From: Plasmodium brasilianum
Taxonomy: Eukaryota; Apicomplexa; Aconoidasida; Haemosporida; Plasmodiidae
NCBI RefSeq assembly: GCF_023973825.1
Contig: NC_090120.1
Location: 248,001 to 312,000, forward strand
Direction: 5' to 3'
DNA: 64,000 nucleotides
The translations under genes were made by a program, and so were the position numbers. Below the pieces are notes generated by a model that had not been told where the DNA came from, ran no database searches, and saw only the letters and a program-made list of their open reading frames with translations. Below, piece after piece: positions 36,900-49,362 of the stretch. The first letter of the stretch is position 1. The number at the start of each line of letters is the position of its first letter.

Positions 36900-39550
36900 T
36901 AAAATTATGATGTTATATATTTAATACATAAAAATAAAACTAGTTATATATAAGGTAATATTAAATTTAAAAATATTATTATCTTATTTATACTAGCGAC
37001 GCAGTAAAATACTTACAAAATATGATATATTTATTTTCACGTTAAATTGTTATAGAATGTAATGTATCATATATATCGTTACAACTATAATTTATTTTTG
37101 TATATATATTTTTTTAGCTTTTTAAAAAGGAAACATGGTTTAGAAATGTTCCCATTTTTAAATCCTTTATATAAAATATTTGTTTTACTATTTCTACAAA
37201 GTACTTATTCTATTATCAATACATACATTCTGAAATATATGGTTAATTATATAATAATTTATAAACAAATATATTGTTCAAAATAACAATCATTTTCTAA
37301 AAAATTGCAAATCTTTAAATATGAATATTGTGCCCATAAAAATTATATGAATATGTACAAAAGTTGACTATACATAAATTTTGTCAAAGATATTCTTGAA
37401 CTTCTCAATCTCAATGAATTTTAGTTAATATAAAAACTTCACTCCTGAAGTTATTCACACAAGTAGCACATTCTAATAATACTCAGAAATATTTTATCTA
37501 ATATTTTCCAGTAATTATATTAACATTTATTGTATTTCTTTACATATTTTTTCTTTTTCTCAGACCATAAATTATTTCAATTTAAAATAATAATGCTCTT
37601 CTACAGGCTCTTTTATTACGAAAATAATCTACTTCCGTAATAATTTTTCATAAGAAAATATGTATTTTTTAATACTATTTTGCTCCATTTGGAGAATGAT
37701 ATTGACTTAAATTGAAAAAAATATAAAAATTTGTAAATAACTAGATCAATACAATATTCAGTTAAATAGTCATTATTCTAAAAATTACCATATATACATA
37801 AATTACAAGACATACTAAATACCGCATCGTACTCTAAATAATTCTAATCTATAACTCTTCAATTATAATAGTCATTGAAAATATAAAATAAATAATTATA
37901 CATGTTAATTGAAATGTATTTTAAAAAAATACAAAAAAAACAAAAATTATAGAATAAATATTTATAATAATAACATTGCAAAATATTAAGATACAGCTGA
38001 GTATTATTCTAAGAGAATTATTTAAAGTTCTTATGTAAATATTCATGTTAACTTCAATTGAGGTAAAATAAACAATCTAAAATTAAATAATAATTCTTTT
38101 GTGGAAATTTTGTTTTTCCGTTAAGAAAAAATATTATAGATTTAAAATATATTAATATTAATTAATAATATTAATGTTATTACTCAACCTTAAAGTAGTT
38201 AGGATATATGATATTTTTTATGGCAAATTCATCCATATAATTTATGTAGGGGCAATAGGATAAATGAACATGTATAACACTATCACTAAGAACAGTGAAA
38301 AATATTTTTTGTATAGTCTAATTATATATAATAATAAAAATACATTATATATTAATGTAGAATTAATACATATATAATAATTTTGATATTGTCATTACTA
38401 AATAGACAGATATTTGATAATATATGGAATCACATTTTGAAATATAAGTGCTAGAGTCAGAGAATTTGATACTAAACATATTATATATAGAATGAAAACA
38501 TCTAATCTAATACAATTAAGCGATATTAAATAAATATAACAATAATATCAACTATTTTACATTACTATAATATCTATAAATATAATTAATTTCGTTTTCA
38601 TTCTAATCAAATATAAAACAAATTTTTTTTTGAAGTATTATGCGATTCTATATTTATCTGTATAACTAAAACAAAAATAAAAATATATTTATCATCATAA
38701 TATATTTTATTATTTTAATTTGAATATATTTTACTAAGAACTTATTCTCTATTATAATATATAGATAATTATTAAGTCAAGTATGAAATAATATAAGCTA
38801 CCATTTAAATATGTAAGTACCATATTTTAATAATGTATGCAACAGCTCTTACTTTAGGCATTTATACATATTAAATAAAAAAAAAGAAAAAAATAATCTG
38901 TTATTTAAAGAGATATATTTTCTTAAATATAAGTACATTTAATTATACTTTTTTTTGTTCTATGTTACTTTTTATTGTTCTAATATTTCTATTTATATTA
39001 TGTTAAAAATATACATATTGAACATATCAATTTTAATATTATATATTATATTTTTTATAAATAAACAAATAAATAAATATATAATATATTTATTATGCTG
39101 AAAAAAAGATTCAGTACAACGTATGAATTGTTATAAATTTTGAATCACGTTTAAATAAAGGTAATGTTTATATTGATGCATCAAGCTATAATATTCATAA
39201 CATATTAAAAAAAAAATAATAAAAAGTACGTTAAAAAAAATAAAATTTTACCCATATACATAATGTTGTAAATAAATAAAATATTTAATATAAATACAAT
39301 ATAATACTTGTTCCTTTTTTATTTTTTTTTATTCGCATTTTAATTTTAACAAATATAATTTATCACAAGAATATTTTGTTAACATAGTTTTGAAAAATAT
39401 TTCTCTTTATTTCATGGTCTAGTTTTTCTGAGGATCTTCGTATTGAATTAAAAAATATAAAATTATTAACAAAAACAAAATAAATTTATTAAATGAAAAA
39501 AAAAATTTCTTAAAATAAAAATTTTATTAAAAAAATTGAAAGAATATATT
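36900..39550. repeat. Intergenic duplicated block, copy 2
   Basis: Second copy of the block at about 8300-11050. A plus-strand open stretch at 37062-37286 lies inside it, but the matching place in copy 1 (from 8530) is cut short and reads differently, so it is not a conserved gene. The copy lies between two fam-l type loci, as copy 1 lies between two fam-m type loci. Confidence 0.6.
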
Positions 39551-39599
39551 TTTTTTATTTATAACTATATTTAAACTTTTATTATTATTTCCCCCCTTA

Positions 39600-40520
39600 G
39601 AATTAAATAGAATTAAAATGTTAATTTATTATACAAAAAATTTAACATTGTTGTTTTCAAATGATATATATCAAATATTTCATATAATAAGGATATTTAT
39701 AAATGACAAAAAATGGAAAAAATTATTTTATTTAATGAATTTAAATGAAAATACATTTATCCATGCATTAATAATTCATAAATATGTTCTTATGAAGCAC
39801 TATTTTAAAATTATTTTGTCCATATTAATACCCTCATATATATATAACATACAAAAGAGGCAATCGCATGGATATATTAAAATAAAGAACATATACAAAA
39901 TTACTTTATAACTATAATTTTTTAACGAAAGTGAATTTTAATACTAACAAATAGAATTTACATTTTTTTAATTCCATTTATATGCATTATACAAAAAGGA
40001 AGAATACGACAAAAGCATCCATAAATATAGTAACAAGCAACATAGAAATATTCACATAATCAGAAAAATTGAAAGGTAATACTTTTCTTTTGGATTATTA
40101 TGGAATTACACTTTTATACTCACTAGGGAACTTATTATCTGTATATTCAAGTACATGTTAAATTTTTTGAAATGTAGGTTCTCGTTTTTCAATATGCAAA
40201 AGTTTTAGGCGGCACAATAATTTGTGAATTAGGAATTTCATAATATTCACTTATTATAACTATTCCATATAAATATGTATTTCCTAGGACTATACGAACA
40301 GTCCTAGTTTTATTTATTAATTTAGTCTTAAAATTCCTCTGATTATGTTTAACATCACACTCAAAATATTTGAACAAAAAATTGGCATTATAGAAATTAT
40401 TTCATATTAGTGAAACATTGTCATGTTCATATAAAAAGGATAAATGCAAGAATTTTCGTAAATAGAAGATACTTATTCTTATTTTTCATATTCATTTATA
40501 GTAATCATAAATTTAATAGA
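39600..40520. repeat. Intergenic duplicated block B, copy 2
   Basis: Partner of about 27800-28800. The plus-strand open stretch 39618-39911 is not preserved in the partner and is treated as chance. A perfect 8-bp inverted repeat (CTAGGACT at 40284-40291, AGTCCTAG at 40300-40307) occurs only in this copy. Confidence 0.5.
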
Positions 40521-41855
40521 GAATAAATATCTCAGCATATTGTTCGTAGTACTAATAAATATAAATATGTTATTTAGTTTGTTAAATAATTTTAATAGTA
40601 GTTTTTAACTTTTCCTTAATAATTTATTATTCTATATATATTTTATACATTGTAAACTACGTAATGAGGTACATAACAAAAAAAATTATAAAAGGAATAA
40701 TGTTACATTTCCTGTATTATTTATTTTTGTAATGCAAAGTATAAATAATTTCAAAATAATTAATCTATAAAAAACTTTTATTTGGTTAACATTCAAATTC
40801 AGAATATTTTTAATTATTTATTTTTTATAAACAAATAATTTCATTAACAAAATATTGCTTTAATTTAAACGTTAAATATATAAGATTTAAAAAATATATA
40901 TTTTTTTACAGATTAAAATATTATTTTTAAAATTCAAAATGTATAGAACTTATTTTTTTTGTATTTAAGTACACAAATAAATATAGATTTCTCTTGCTTA
41001 TAACTATGAAGTTTATACTTTTATTTTTAAAAAAAAAATTAATCGCAAAATTAATCAGTAATATAAGATAAAAGAATAAGATAATACATAAAGTGTATCA
41101 ATATTAAAACACTAATAATAAGCTCTAAACTCTAAGCTCTATTTATAAAGAATATTACCCTATTATACATTTATATCTTCTCATTTATATGATACAAAAA
41201 AAATAAAATATATATAAAAAAATTTTAAAAAATAAATATTTGTCACAATATATTTATACTAAAGATTATTTTTCCTAATAAATATTTTTATTTCCTCCGT
41301 TATTAAAATATATATATATATATATATATAACAAGATATTTTCAAGTCGTATTGGCTTTTACAAAATAGGACACATTTATTTTTAATTTTAAATCAATAA
41401 TAAATTTTTTTATTTACTCAAAATATAATAATTTAAGGTTCCAAGAGAGACTTAAAACAAATTAATACTATATTTTGCAAAATATAATATGTAATTCAGC
41501 AAATGTTATCATTAAAATTAGATATATTAAGCTTTTATATATTAATTTTAAGGCATATATGTATCTTTCAAACAAATATTAATATATATAGAACTAAATA
41601 TATGATCCATAATATTTACTAATATATGTAAATAACTTCAAATTCAAAGTGAAAAACATGAAAACATTAATATTAACCAAAAAATTAAAAGTGCATATTT
41701 TTATTGGGACGAATCAAAAAGGGCGTTCATATGAAGGACTTATAGTTTATGTAAATAATGTTATTTTTATTAAATAAAGAACTAAGAAAAAAAATAGGTA
41801 TTAGCTCATATTGACTATTTCCTTAAAAATGGAAACATATCTAATACCATTTAAG
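40521..41855. other. Non-coding 3' flank of the 41.9 kb gene
   Basis: This holds a TA dinucleotide run at about 41308-41330 and the 3'-flank block at about 41655-41715. No gene is seen. Confidence 0.45.
41655..41715 (-). promoter_or_regulatory. Conserved 3'-flank block of the 41.9 kb locus
   Basis: 'catgaaaacattaatattaa' then 'aaaaaattaaaagtgcatat' and a T-rich run, about 140-200 bp past the stop codon. It links the A-type blocks (0.7, 5.6, 14.4 kb) with the D-type blocks (29.8 and 52.9 kb). Confidence 0.32.
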
Positions 41856-42806
41856 TTAACTTTTCCTAAATTTAATTTTTTCATATTTTTTAACCTTCTT
41901 ATGGTAATAAAACAACATCAATATAAAAATAACTCCTATTATAAATGGAACTAAAAAATATAGTATAATATTAAAAAATGATTTATTAAAAATAGTATAC
42001 GGTTCTTTACCTTTTGCTACTACATTTACACCTGTCCACGTTAAATTGTTATTCATTATCCAACTACGCAAGTCTTTTCCCCAATCTTTACCAAGAGTGC
42101 ACAATAAAATCTTAAACAAACCTCTAACAAGTCCACAATTAAAAATATAATCTAATAAGAGTGACAATAACAAAAAATAGACAAAAAATAAAGGTAAAGC
42201 TAGTCGTAATCGGAATTTTTTAAGTATTACTTTTTTGTAAGTTTTATCACTAATAGTCCTGTTTCTTTTGAGGAAATCAATGTAATCAAGTTCTTTGAAT
42301 ATTTTTTTTTCAAGGTGGGAATATTTTTTTGTTTCAAATATATAAGATTTTTTTTTATTATCATATTTGTAGTATACCTTATTCTTTGATGAACTACCAT
42401 TTGACTGTTTGTTTGTTTCTTTATACCTCTTATTATTGTTATATATATATTTTTTGTCGTTCACTCCATAATTTGATAGCTCTCCTTTTAAACCTAAATT
42501 ATTTGAATACTTATCCTTCTTACAATATGCTAGTAATCGATAATTTCTTGTTACTAATATTCTACTAGGGATGCAGTTCTTATTTAAATATTTCTTAAGC
42601 GTAAGCTAAAAAAAATGTTTTTATATATGTTTTTTAAAGAATAAATAATTTCAAGCAAAAAAAATTTATTAATACAAATATAAATTGACAAATGCGACTA
42701 GTATATATTTAAATAAATAATAATATTATATTACATCATAATAGAAATGATATATCCAAGTTAAAAGTGTAAACGTACTAGTATTCATTAAAAATAGTAT
42801 CTTCAT
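41856..42806 (-). CDS. fam-l type exported membrane protein, intact
   Basis: Exon 2 is 42605-41856 and exon 1 42806-42735, with a 129-nt intron, giving about 273 residues. The start used here is an internal ATG (MKILFLMNTST...). At the place where relatives start, an ATG at 42819 is out of frame, so the usual first few residues are lost and exon 1 is 72 rather than 87 nt. Exon 2 shows LVTRNYRLLAYCKKDK, an Asn/Lys-rich linker, KKYSHLEKKIFKELDYIDFL, KRNRTISDKTYKK, a first membrane segment (LALPLFFVYFLLLSLLL), a loop with Trp and Cys (GKDWGKDLRSW), a second membrane segment (NIILYFLVPFIIGVIFIL) and the tail KKVKKYEKIKFRK. All are fam-l hallmarks. The frame is open to the stop; only the altered start raises doubt about export. 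Confidence 0.82.
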
Positions 42807-42819
42807 CGTTTGTTACCAT

Positions 42820-45800
42820 ATAGAGATCATAAATATTATATTATATTCAGTAACGAAAAAATTGACAACAATATAATATTCTTTAATAATAAAGAAATAT
42901 TAAATATTCTTTTAATTTTTTCTTTTATTATTTTTTGTGAATTCATGATAAAACATATACAATTAAAATGTCTATAACAATGGAAGAAAAAAAAAAAAAA
43001 CTTTAAAAATCTATTATAATTTTTTTATTAAAATGTTATATAAAAAAAATTAAATTTTAATAAAAATAATATAATTTGGATTCAATCATAAATATTCAAA
43101 ATACATAATTTAATATAGTACTGTTATTAAATAATTTGTTTGTTTAAACTATTTCAAAATAAAAAAAAATATACGCTTTATCAACATTTTTATGTATTGA
43201 GTTTATATAGATTATAGAAGATAGAGGATATGTATAAATAATTATTCCATATATTAAGAGAACAATAATTTGTTTTAATGATTTTTTCTTATTGATAACT
43301 TTATTTCTATGAATATTATATTCTAGAAAAATTGATTATTTCTAATAAGATACTCTTATAGCATTATAATAGTAGAAAAAAAAATAATGAAAACAATGTT
43401 TTTTATTACGATAATTATAACACAAGCTCTAATTATACCTTAAACCTTTATAATATTTTAAAGTGTATAAAATGTTTAATAAAATTAATTTATATTATAT
43501 TATTTAATCTATAAAGGCTTACGTATCCTAAATGTAAATAAAGATGATTCTTTATTTTTGTGCCATAATTTTTGAAAGTAAAATTTTTAATTAATTTTAA
43601 GTTAAACACTTTTTAAAAAAAACATATTTATATTCATGTGCTCAATTTTTTATTTTGTTTTTAATTAATTACATATATTTTAATGAAACAGTAATATCAT
43701 AAAAAAAAATATTTTCATTGTGGAATTATTCCATATATCCATGTATATATTTATAATTTACATGGATTAAATATTTTAATAAATTATAATAATACATTGT
43801 ATTAACAAAAACATAAATAAATAATAAAAATAATTGATTTTTTTATTAAAATTCTTATTACAAATATTTCTAATTTCTCCATGTACAATTATATACATGC
43901 TAGTTTCATTTTCCCTTAATCTGGGATATACCTTTACATAGAAAATTACGCATACAATAATTAATATAAAAAAAATAATTTTTTAAGTTTAATACTGTAA
44001 GATTAAAATAATCATTAATATTATATTATCATTTTTATTTGAATCTGCAAAAAAACAAACATAATAAATGACTTTTATTAGAAAAAATAGTGCATGAAAA
44101 ATCGTATATATTACAGTTATTTATTTAATAGAAAAAAAAAACTATTTCGAAATACATCTAAATATATGATTTGTCTAAAGAAAAAAAGTTTATTATATAG
44201 ATATTTTATACTACTATATATAAAGAATGTAATTATGAATTTTATTTATCTTATATTATTTGTATATATAATATAAAAAAAATGCGTTTCATAAAAATCT
44301 ATACATAAATGTATTTAACCATAATAATAAATTAAAATAATGATATTTAAAAAAATATTTCTATTTACTAATTATAGGATATTTCATAATATCTAAGAAA
44401 AAATTTATCAGTAAGTTATAGTAAGTGATTTGACCAGAAAATTTTAAGTTATTACATTAAATATGAAAATTTTTATATTCTAAAAAGATTATCTATATTA
44501 ACACTCTATTTATATATCAAATATATATTCTATTATAAAGTTCATATAATTGAAATACAATTATTTATAGCTACTAAATATATTAATAAATTTACAATAC
44601 ACTATTTTATTATATATTGTTCATATAAATAATTAATATATATGTTTATGAGTACAAAAAGAAACAAGCTACGATCTTATATTTTTTGTATAACTATTAG
44701 ATAACATGATAATAAATTGTATATAATTTATGTTTGTATATATTCACAAATAAGTAGGTACAAATATTTTTCTTTAAATAATATAACAGGAAAATAATAA
44801 TAATTTCTAAATACATTTATTTATTAATTTTTACAATGAATATTTTATAAAATTTATAATTTTTTTATACAAATATATATATATATATATACAACATATA
44901 ACATATATTTATATAACTAAAATTAAATTAAAATAAAATATATATGAATAAATTATTTTATATTAAAAATATAATTATTAATAAACACTTTATAAACCCT
45001 ATTATTTTTATTATGCTTCGTTTATAACAAAGTGACTAGCAATAATAAAATTATCAGTTATAGAAAAAAATTAATCTAAGCTTATATATAAAATCACATA
45101 ATACATTTTCCAATAACGAAAAACTAAATAAACTAAGAAAAATAAAGAAAACTATTTAATTAAAAACAATTTTTTAATTAAAAAAATAATTAAAGAAGAA
45201 TTAGACTACTTATTTTTAAAATGAATTAATTTTTATATGAAGCGACTATCTCATTTAAAAGGATTCTTATTATTCATTGAAATTTCTATTATCTTGTTCT
45301 ATCATAACTAGATTAGTTTAATTATCACTTAGTAAATATTTTAGGGATTTCATTAAATTATAGAGACATTAAAAAAACAGTTTCATTTTGTTTTTCTAAT
45401 GTATATGATTTTTTCTATGTTATGAACCTATACAATAAAAGAATTTGTTATTTTATATATTCTTATTAATCTTATAACATTTTTCTATGTACCTGTAAAT
45501 TTTATATAATATTCATTCCTGACGTTTTATAAATTTGTTTTTATATTATTGTATTATTTTTTTATTTCCTACATGATTATAATAATATATAGAAATAATT
45601 TTTTTCAAGCATATATTTTTTTTTAAAAATAACAAAATAAAATAAATAAGTCCTATAAATTTTTTATTACCTAATTCTTTTAATTTTTAATAATATTTTA
45701 GTATAAACTTACACTTCACTACATAATCTAATTATGCTATTACTAATAGATATACTAATTTATTCGCTCAAAATTATATATTTTAATTCATGCATTAGTT

Positions 45801-46149
45801 TTACAAACTTATGCATATATGTATGTATTTCTTTTTAATGCTTTAATTTCCATATATATATGAATCTTATATTCATATATTTCAAATTGATCACATACTA
45901 ACATAAGATCTTCAAAACATGCAATATTTATATATGTTCAAGTGAAAATATATAATATATAAGTTACATAATGGTAATGTAAGGAGAATTTAATTTTCAT
46001 CTTTCATTTTATATCATGTTACATAAAATTATTAATTTTTTTGAAAATATCATTTATTAAAATATTATTTATAAATTATATTATACTGTAGTTTACATTT
46101 CTTGCGTATATTTATTGATTTATTTTTTATATTCATTGAAGTATTCATC
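42820..46149. other. Non-coding interval between the 41.9 and 48.5 kb loci
   Basis: No gene is supported. The left part is the 5' flank of the fam-l type gene with its upstream box at 43548-43585. A TA run is at about 44876-44892. The open stretch 44094-44276 is Lys/Ile/Tyr-only and is rejected. Confidence 0.45.
43548..43585 (-). promoter_or_regulatory. Conserved upstream box of the 41.9 kb locus
   Basis: 'ttttgtgccataatttttga' lies about 755 bp upstream of the start codon. It is the copy closest to a consensus of the four strong boxes. Confidence 0.36.
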
Positions 46150-47100
46150 AGTAATATGCATACTATGATTGTCATTGTTAATATATTACATGTACAACAT
46201 GACTTTCCCTAGTATATATAAAATTATTCTACTGTTATATGTAACTTTGCATACATAAATATAAGGACTCTTTAAATAATTTTAAAAAGGATAATTTACA
46301 TATTTAAGTAAATTTGTTAATAACATATAATATCCTTTCTATAAATGTTAAGGTATATATTAGATATATTCTAAAATTCACCTATATTAATTCATCATCT
46401 AGTAATTTCGTGGATATATCTTACTCACAAGATATTTGCGTAAAACATATTTTCCAAGTTACATTCTAAAATGCGAACTTTGATTTGCTATTCCATTTCT
46501 CAAAAATAAGTTAATATAAATGCATCAATTTATTATAAAATTTCTTTTAGTCTTTTTACTAACGTTGTAAATAATATATTTTGATTTTCTATTACTATTA
46601 TTTCATCGTTTATTTAATATATAACTTTTTTTTTTTTTTTTCTTTTCCTTTTTCATATATTACATACTTTTTTAAATATAATCATACCTTAAATTGAAAA
46701 AATCTTTAAATTAATATATATTTTCTATGGCTCATTATGGTGTCCTTCATTCAATAAAATATATGTACATTATATATATTAATTATTTTCATTTACCTCT
46801 TAAAATAAAAAAAAAAAAAATTTTAACTTTTTTCGCTGGATATTAACGCATGCATAAAGATTGCAGTTATAAATTTTACCACATTAATTAAATAATTATT
46901 AATATATATAAAAATATGTTAATGAATCTGATAAATTATATATTCAAATGTTATATCTCTGGTACGGAGAAATATATAAAAAATAATATGACTTCATATA
47001 GAGACATTTATATACACAATTTACATCTGAGAAGTGTTGAATATTATTAGATAATAATTTCTAAACAAAGTTTAAAATGTTTTTCATGTTCTAATTTGAA
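46150..47100. repeat. 3' flank duplication of the 48.5 and 61 kb loci, copy 1
   Basis: Collinear by eye with about 58400-59270. Anchors: 'cctttctataaatgttaa' (46334) against 'ccttctataaacgttaat' (58522), 'tattagatatattc', 'ttttccaagtt' against 'tctccaagtt', and 'tttacatctgag' against 'tttcatctgag'. Each copy lies about 2 kb downstream of a related minus-strand pseudogene. Confidence 0.5.
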
Positions 47101-48463
47101 AACACTTGTTCATTTATACATTCTTATGTTGGTAAAACACCTGATATTCTAGTGATTATGTAATATTAAATTATTACCAACTATATATTTCCATCAGAAA
47201 CTTATAATATTGTTCTAAAACATTTTTTATAAAAATATATATATTAAATGATATTAAAAAAATACATATATTTATTTTAAGATATGTATTTTATCTTATA
47301 AATTTTATTATATATATAAATATAAAATATGAAGGAAAACATACAGAAAGTAAAATGTTACAATAAAATTTGCACAGTTATATGCGTTATAACCCATTAA
47401 AAATAAAAATATATAAGAATCTTAAACATATATGTTACTTCTTGTTAAAACTCTTTTATAAATAATGTAACAGTTTTTATTATAAACAGTAATTTTTATT
47501 TGTTATTATATGCAACATAAATATATATATTTATCTGTATATAATAATAATTTAATTATTTCTTATAAACATAAATATTATACAAAATTAAGTATTTTAA
47601 TAAATACTTATAAATTTAATATTAACTAAAAAATAAAAGTTATATATGTACTTATAAGGTTTCATTCAATTGTAAATTTCGATAAAACTTATATAATATA
47701 ATTGAAATTACATTTTTAGTAAGCATTGTATTACATGTATATAGGTCTTATTTAGACGCATTAAATTATTATTTTCAAAATTAGTATTCATCTATAATTA
47801 ATTCATTATTAAAAAAAATATAAAATTTTTTACATATTTATATTTCATACTTAAACTGTTCATAAATTTAAGCACATAGTAAATAAGGTTTTGTATTAAA
47901 TACGCATTATAATACTTTTATCATAATATCATATAAAATCAAAAATAACTAATTGTTCTTTTGACAAAATTAAAAAAAAAAAATAAATGCATTCTACTTG
48001 TTTTATAAAATACAGAAAAGACATTTAATATTAATTTGAACAAAATAATATATGTTTTTTAATTAGTTTACCAAATAAACTTTTTTGACTAAATGAATAA
48101 AAAAGTAATGAAAACAAATTATTTTCACCACTTAAGAGTAACTTAAAATTTCCTATTAATTTAAATAATATATAATAAATACACATTTTTATATGAATTC
48201 TATGGAACATGCATATACTTCGTATACAAATACACCTGCGTACACATGTAACTATTTTGCCAATATACTAAGATCAAAGGATTCCTTAACATACAAATTA
48301 AAAAATAAAAACTATCAAACTATCTAGGAATTACAAATACATATTTTTATACTTCATTCTAAAATATTTATGTGTATGTAACTGGTATTGTAAAAATTAA
48401 CTATATGTACATTTCTTATGAATGTATTATAATTAAGGATACTGAATATATTTTTATTCCATA

Positions 48464-49362
48464 TTAAATGTTTTTATGGTCCACTGAATTAACAATATTA
48501 TTACAATTTTTACTATTATTTTTCTTTATTCTTTTATATTTTTCACATTTTATGGAAGTATAAATAATAACTAATATTATTAAGGCAGTAACAAATATTG
48601 AAATTGCTGAAAAAACAAATAATACTTCATTTGGTATAACATTAGTAATTCCTATTTCACCGTTAACTTCATCTATTTTTAATTTTACAAATAAAAAGTA
48701 TAATATTAAAACCATTAAACTTGTCTGTAAAACTGAAAAATGTGCAGTAACTCCTAAAAAAAATCTTTTTATTTATCATTCTTCTTGCAGTTTTTTCATT
48801 AATTTCCATGTTATTCATAAATCTATCAACAAAATCTAATTGATGGAATATCTTTTTTTCAAAAAACGTATCCATTCTATTAAGTAATGTTTTTTTATTT
48901 TATACGTAATATATATTTTTCCTCTTATTTTAATAAAATTTCTTTTATTATTTTTCTTCGTGATTTAGGGAATTTGCCATTTTTAATTATATCCTTCTTT
49001 TCATTTATTAATTTATTGTCACCCCTGTCATACAATAAATCTCCAGCTAACTTTATATTCAGCGAACTCTATGATAAAAATCTATTTGTTGATAAATATG
49101 AACAATCATCTAGTTTATAATTCTTATCTGTAAATTTACCATAGTCATACTAAAAAAAAGAATATTAACATTTATAATTTATAAGTATATATATTTCTAT
49201 ACTAAAAATATTCACTTTCTAAAAACAAAAGTTCAAACCCAAAAAAATAAAAAATTAGAAATATTATAATAATACTATATTACCGTTATAATTGTAGGCC
49301 ATAATAAAAAGTGTTAATGTAAATATTTTAATAAAATAGAAGAGCTTAAAAACTTATTTCAT
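48464..49362 (-). pseudogene. Degenerate two-exon exported protein pseudogene (DUF3671-like core)
   Basis: The putative first exon starts at 49362 but has TAA as its third codon (49356-49354) and is about 79 nt. Exon 2 begins near 49149, meets a TAG early (after FLS), then further stops, and a later frame resumes as KTLLNRMDTFFEKKIFHQLD and NNMEINEKTARRMINKK. The frame breaks again at T8 on the coding strand (about 48754-48761); after it come GVTAHFSVLQTSLMVLILYF, a membrane segment (VFSAISIFVTALIILVIIY) and the tail KCEKYKRIKK. The core MDTFFEKKIF resembles the DUF3671 region seen in Plasmodium exported families and the pseudogenes at 56 and 61 kb. It is clearly non-functional as read. Confidence 0.7.

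Noticed and set aside
37062..37286. 74-codon plus-strand frame
   Set aside because: The matching copy near 8530 is shorter and reads differently, so the frame is not conserved.
39618..39911. 97-codon plus-strand frame
   Set aside because: The duplicated partner near 27850-28100 has many stops and no sign of codon-level conservation.
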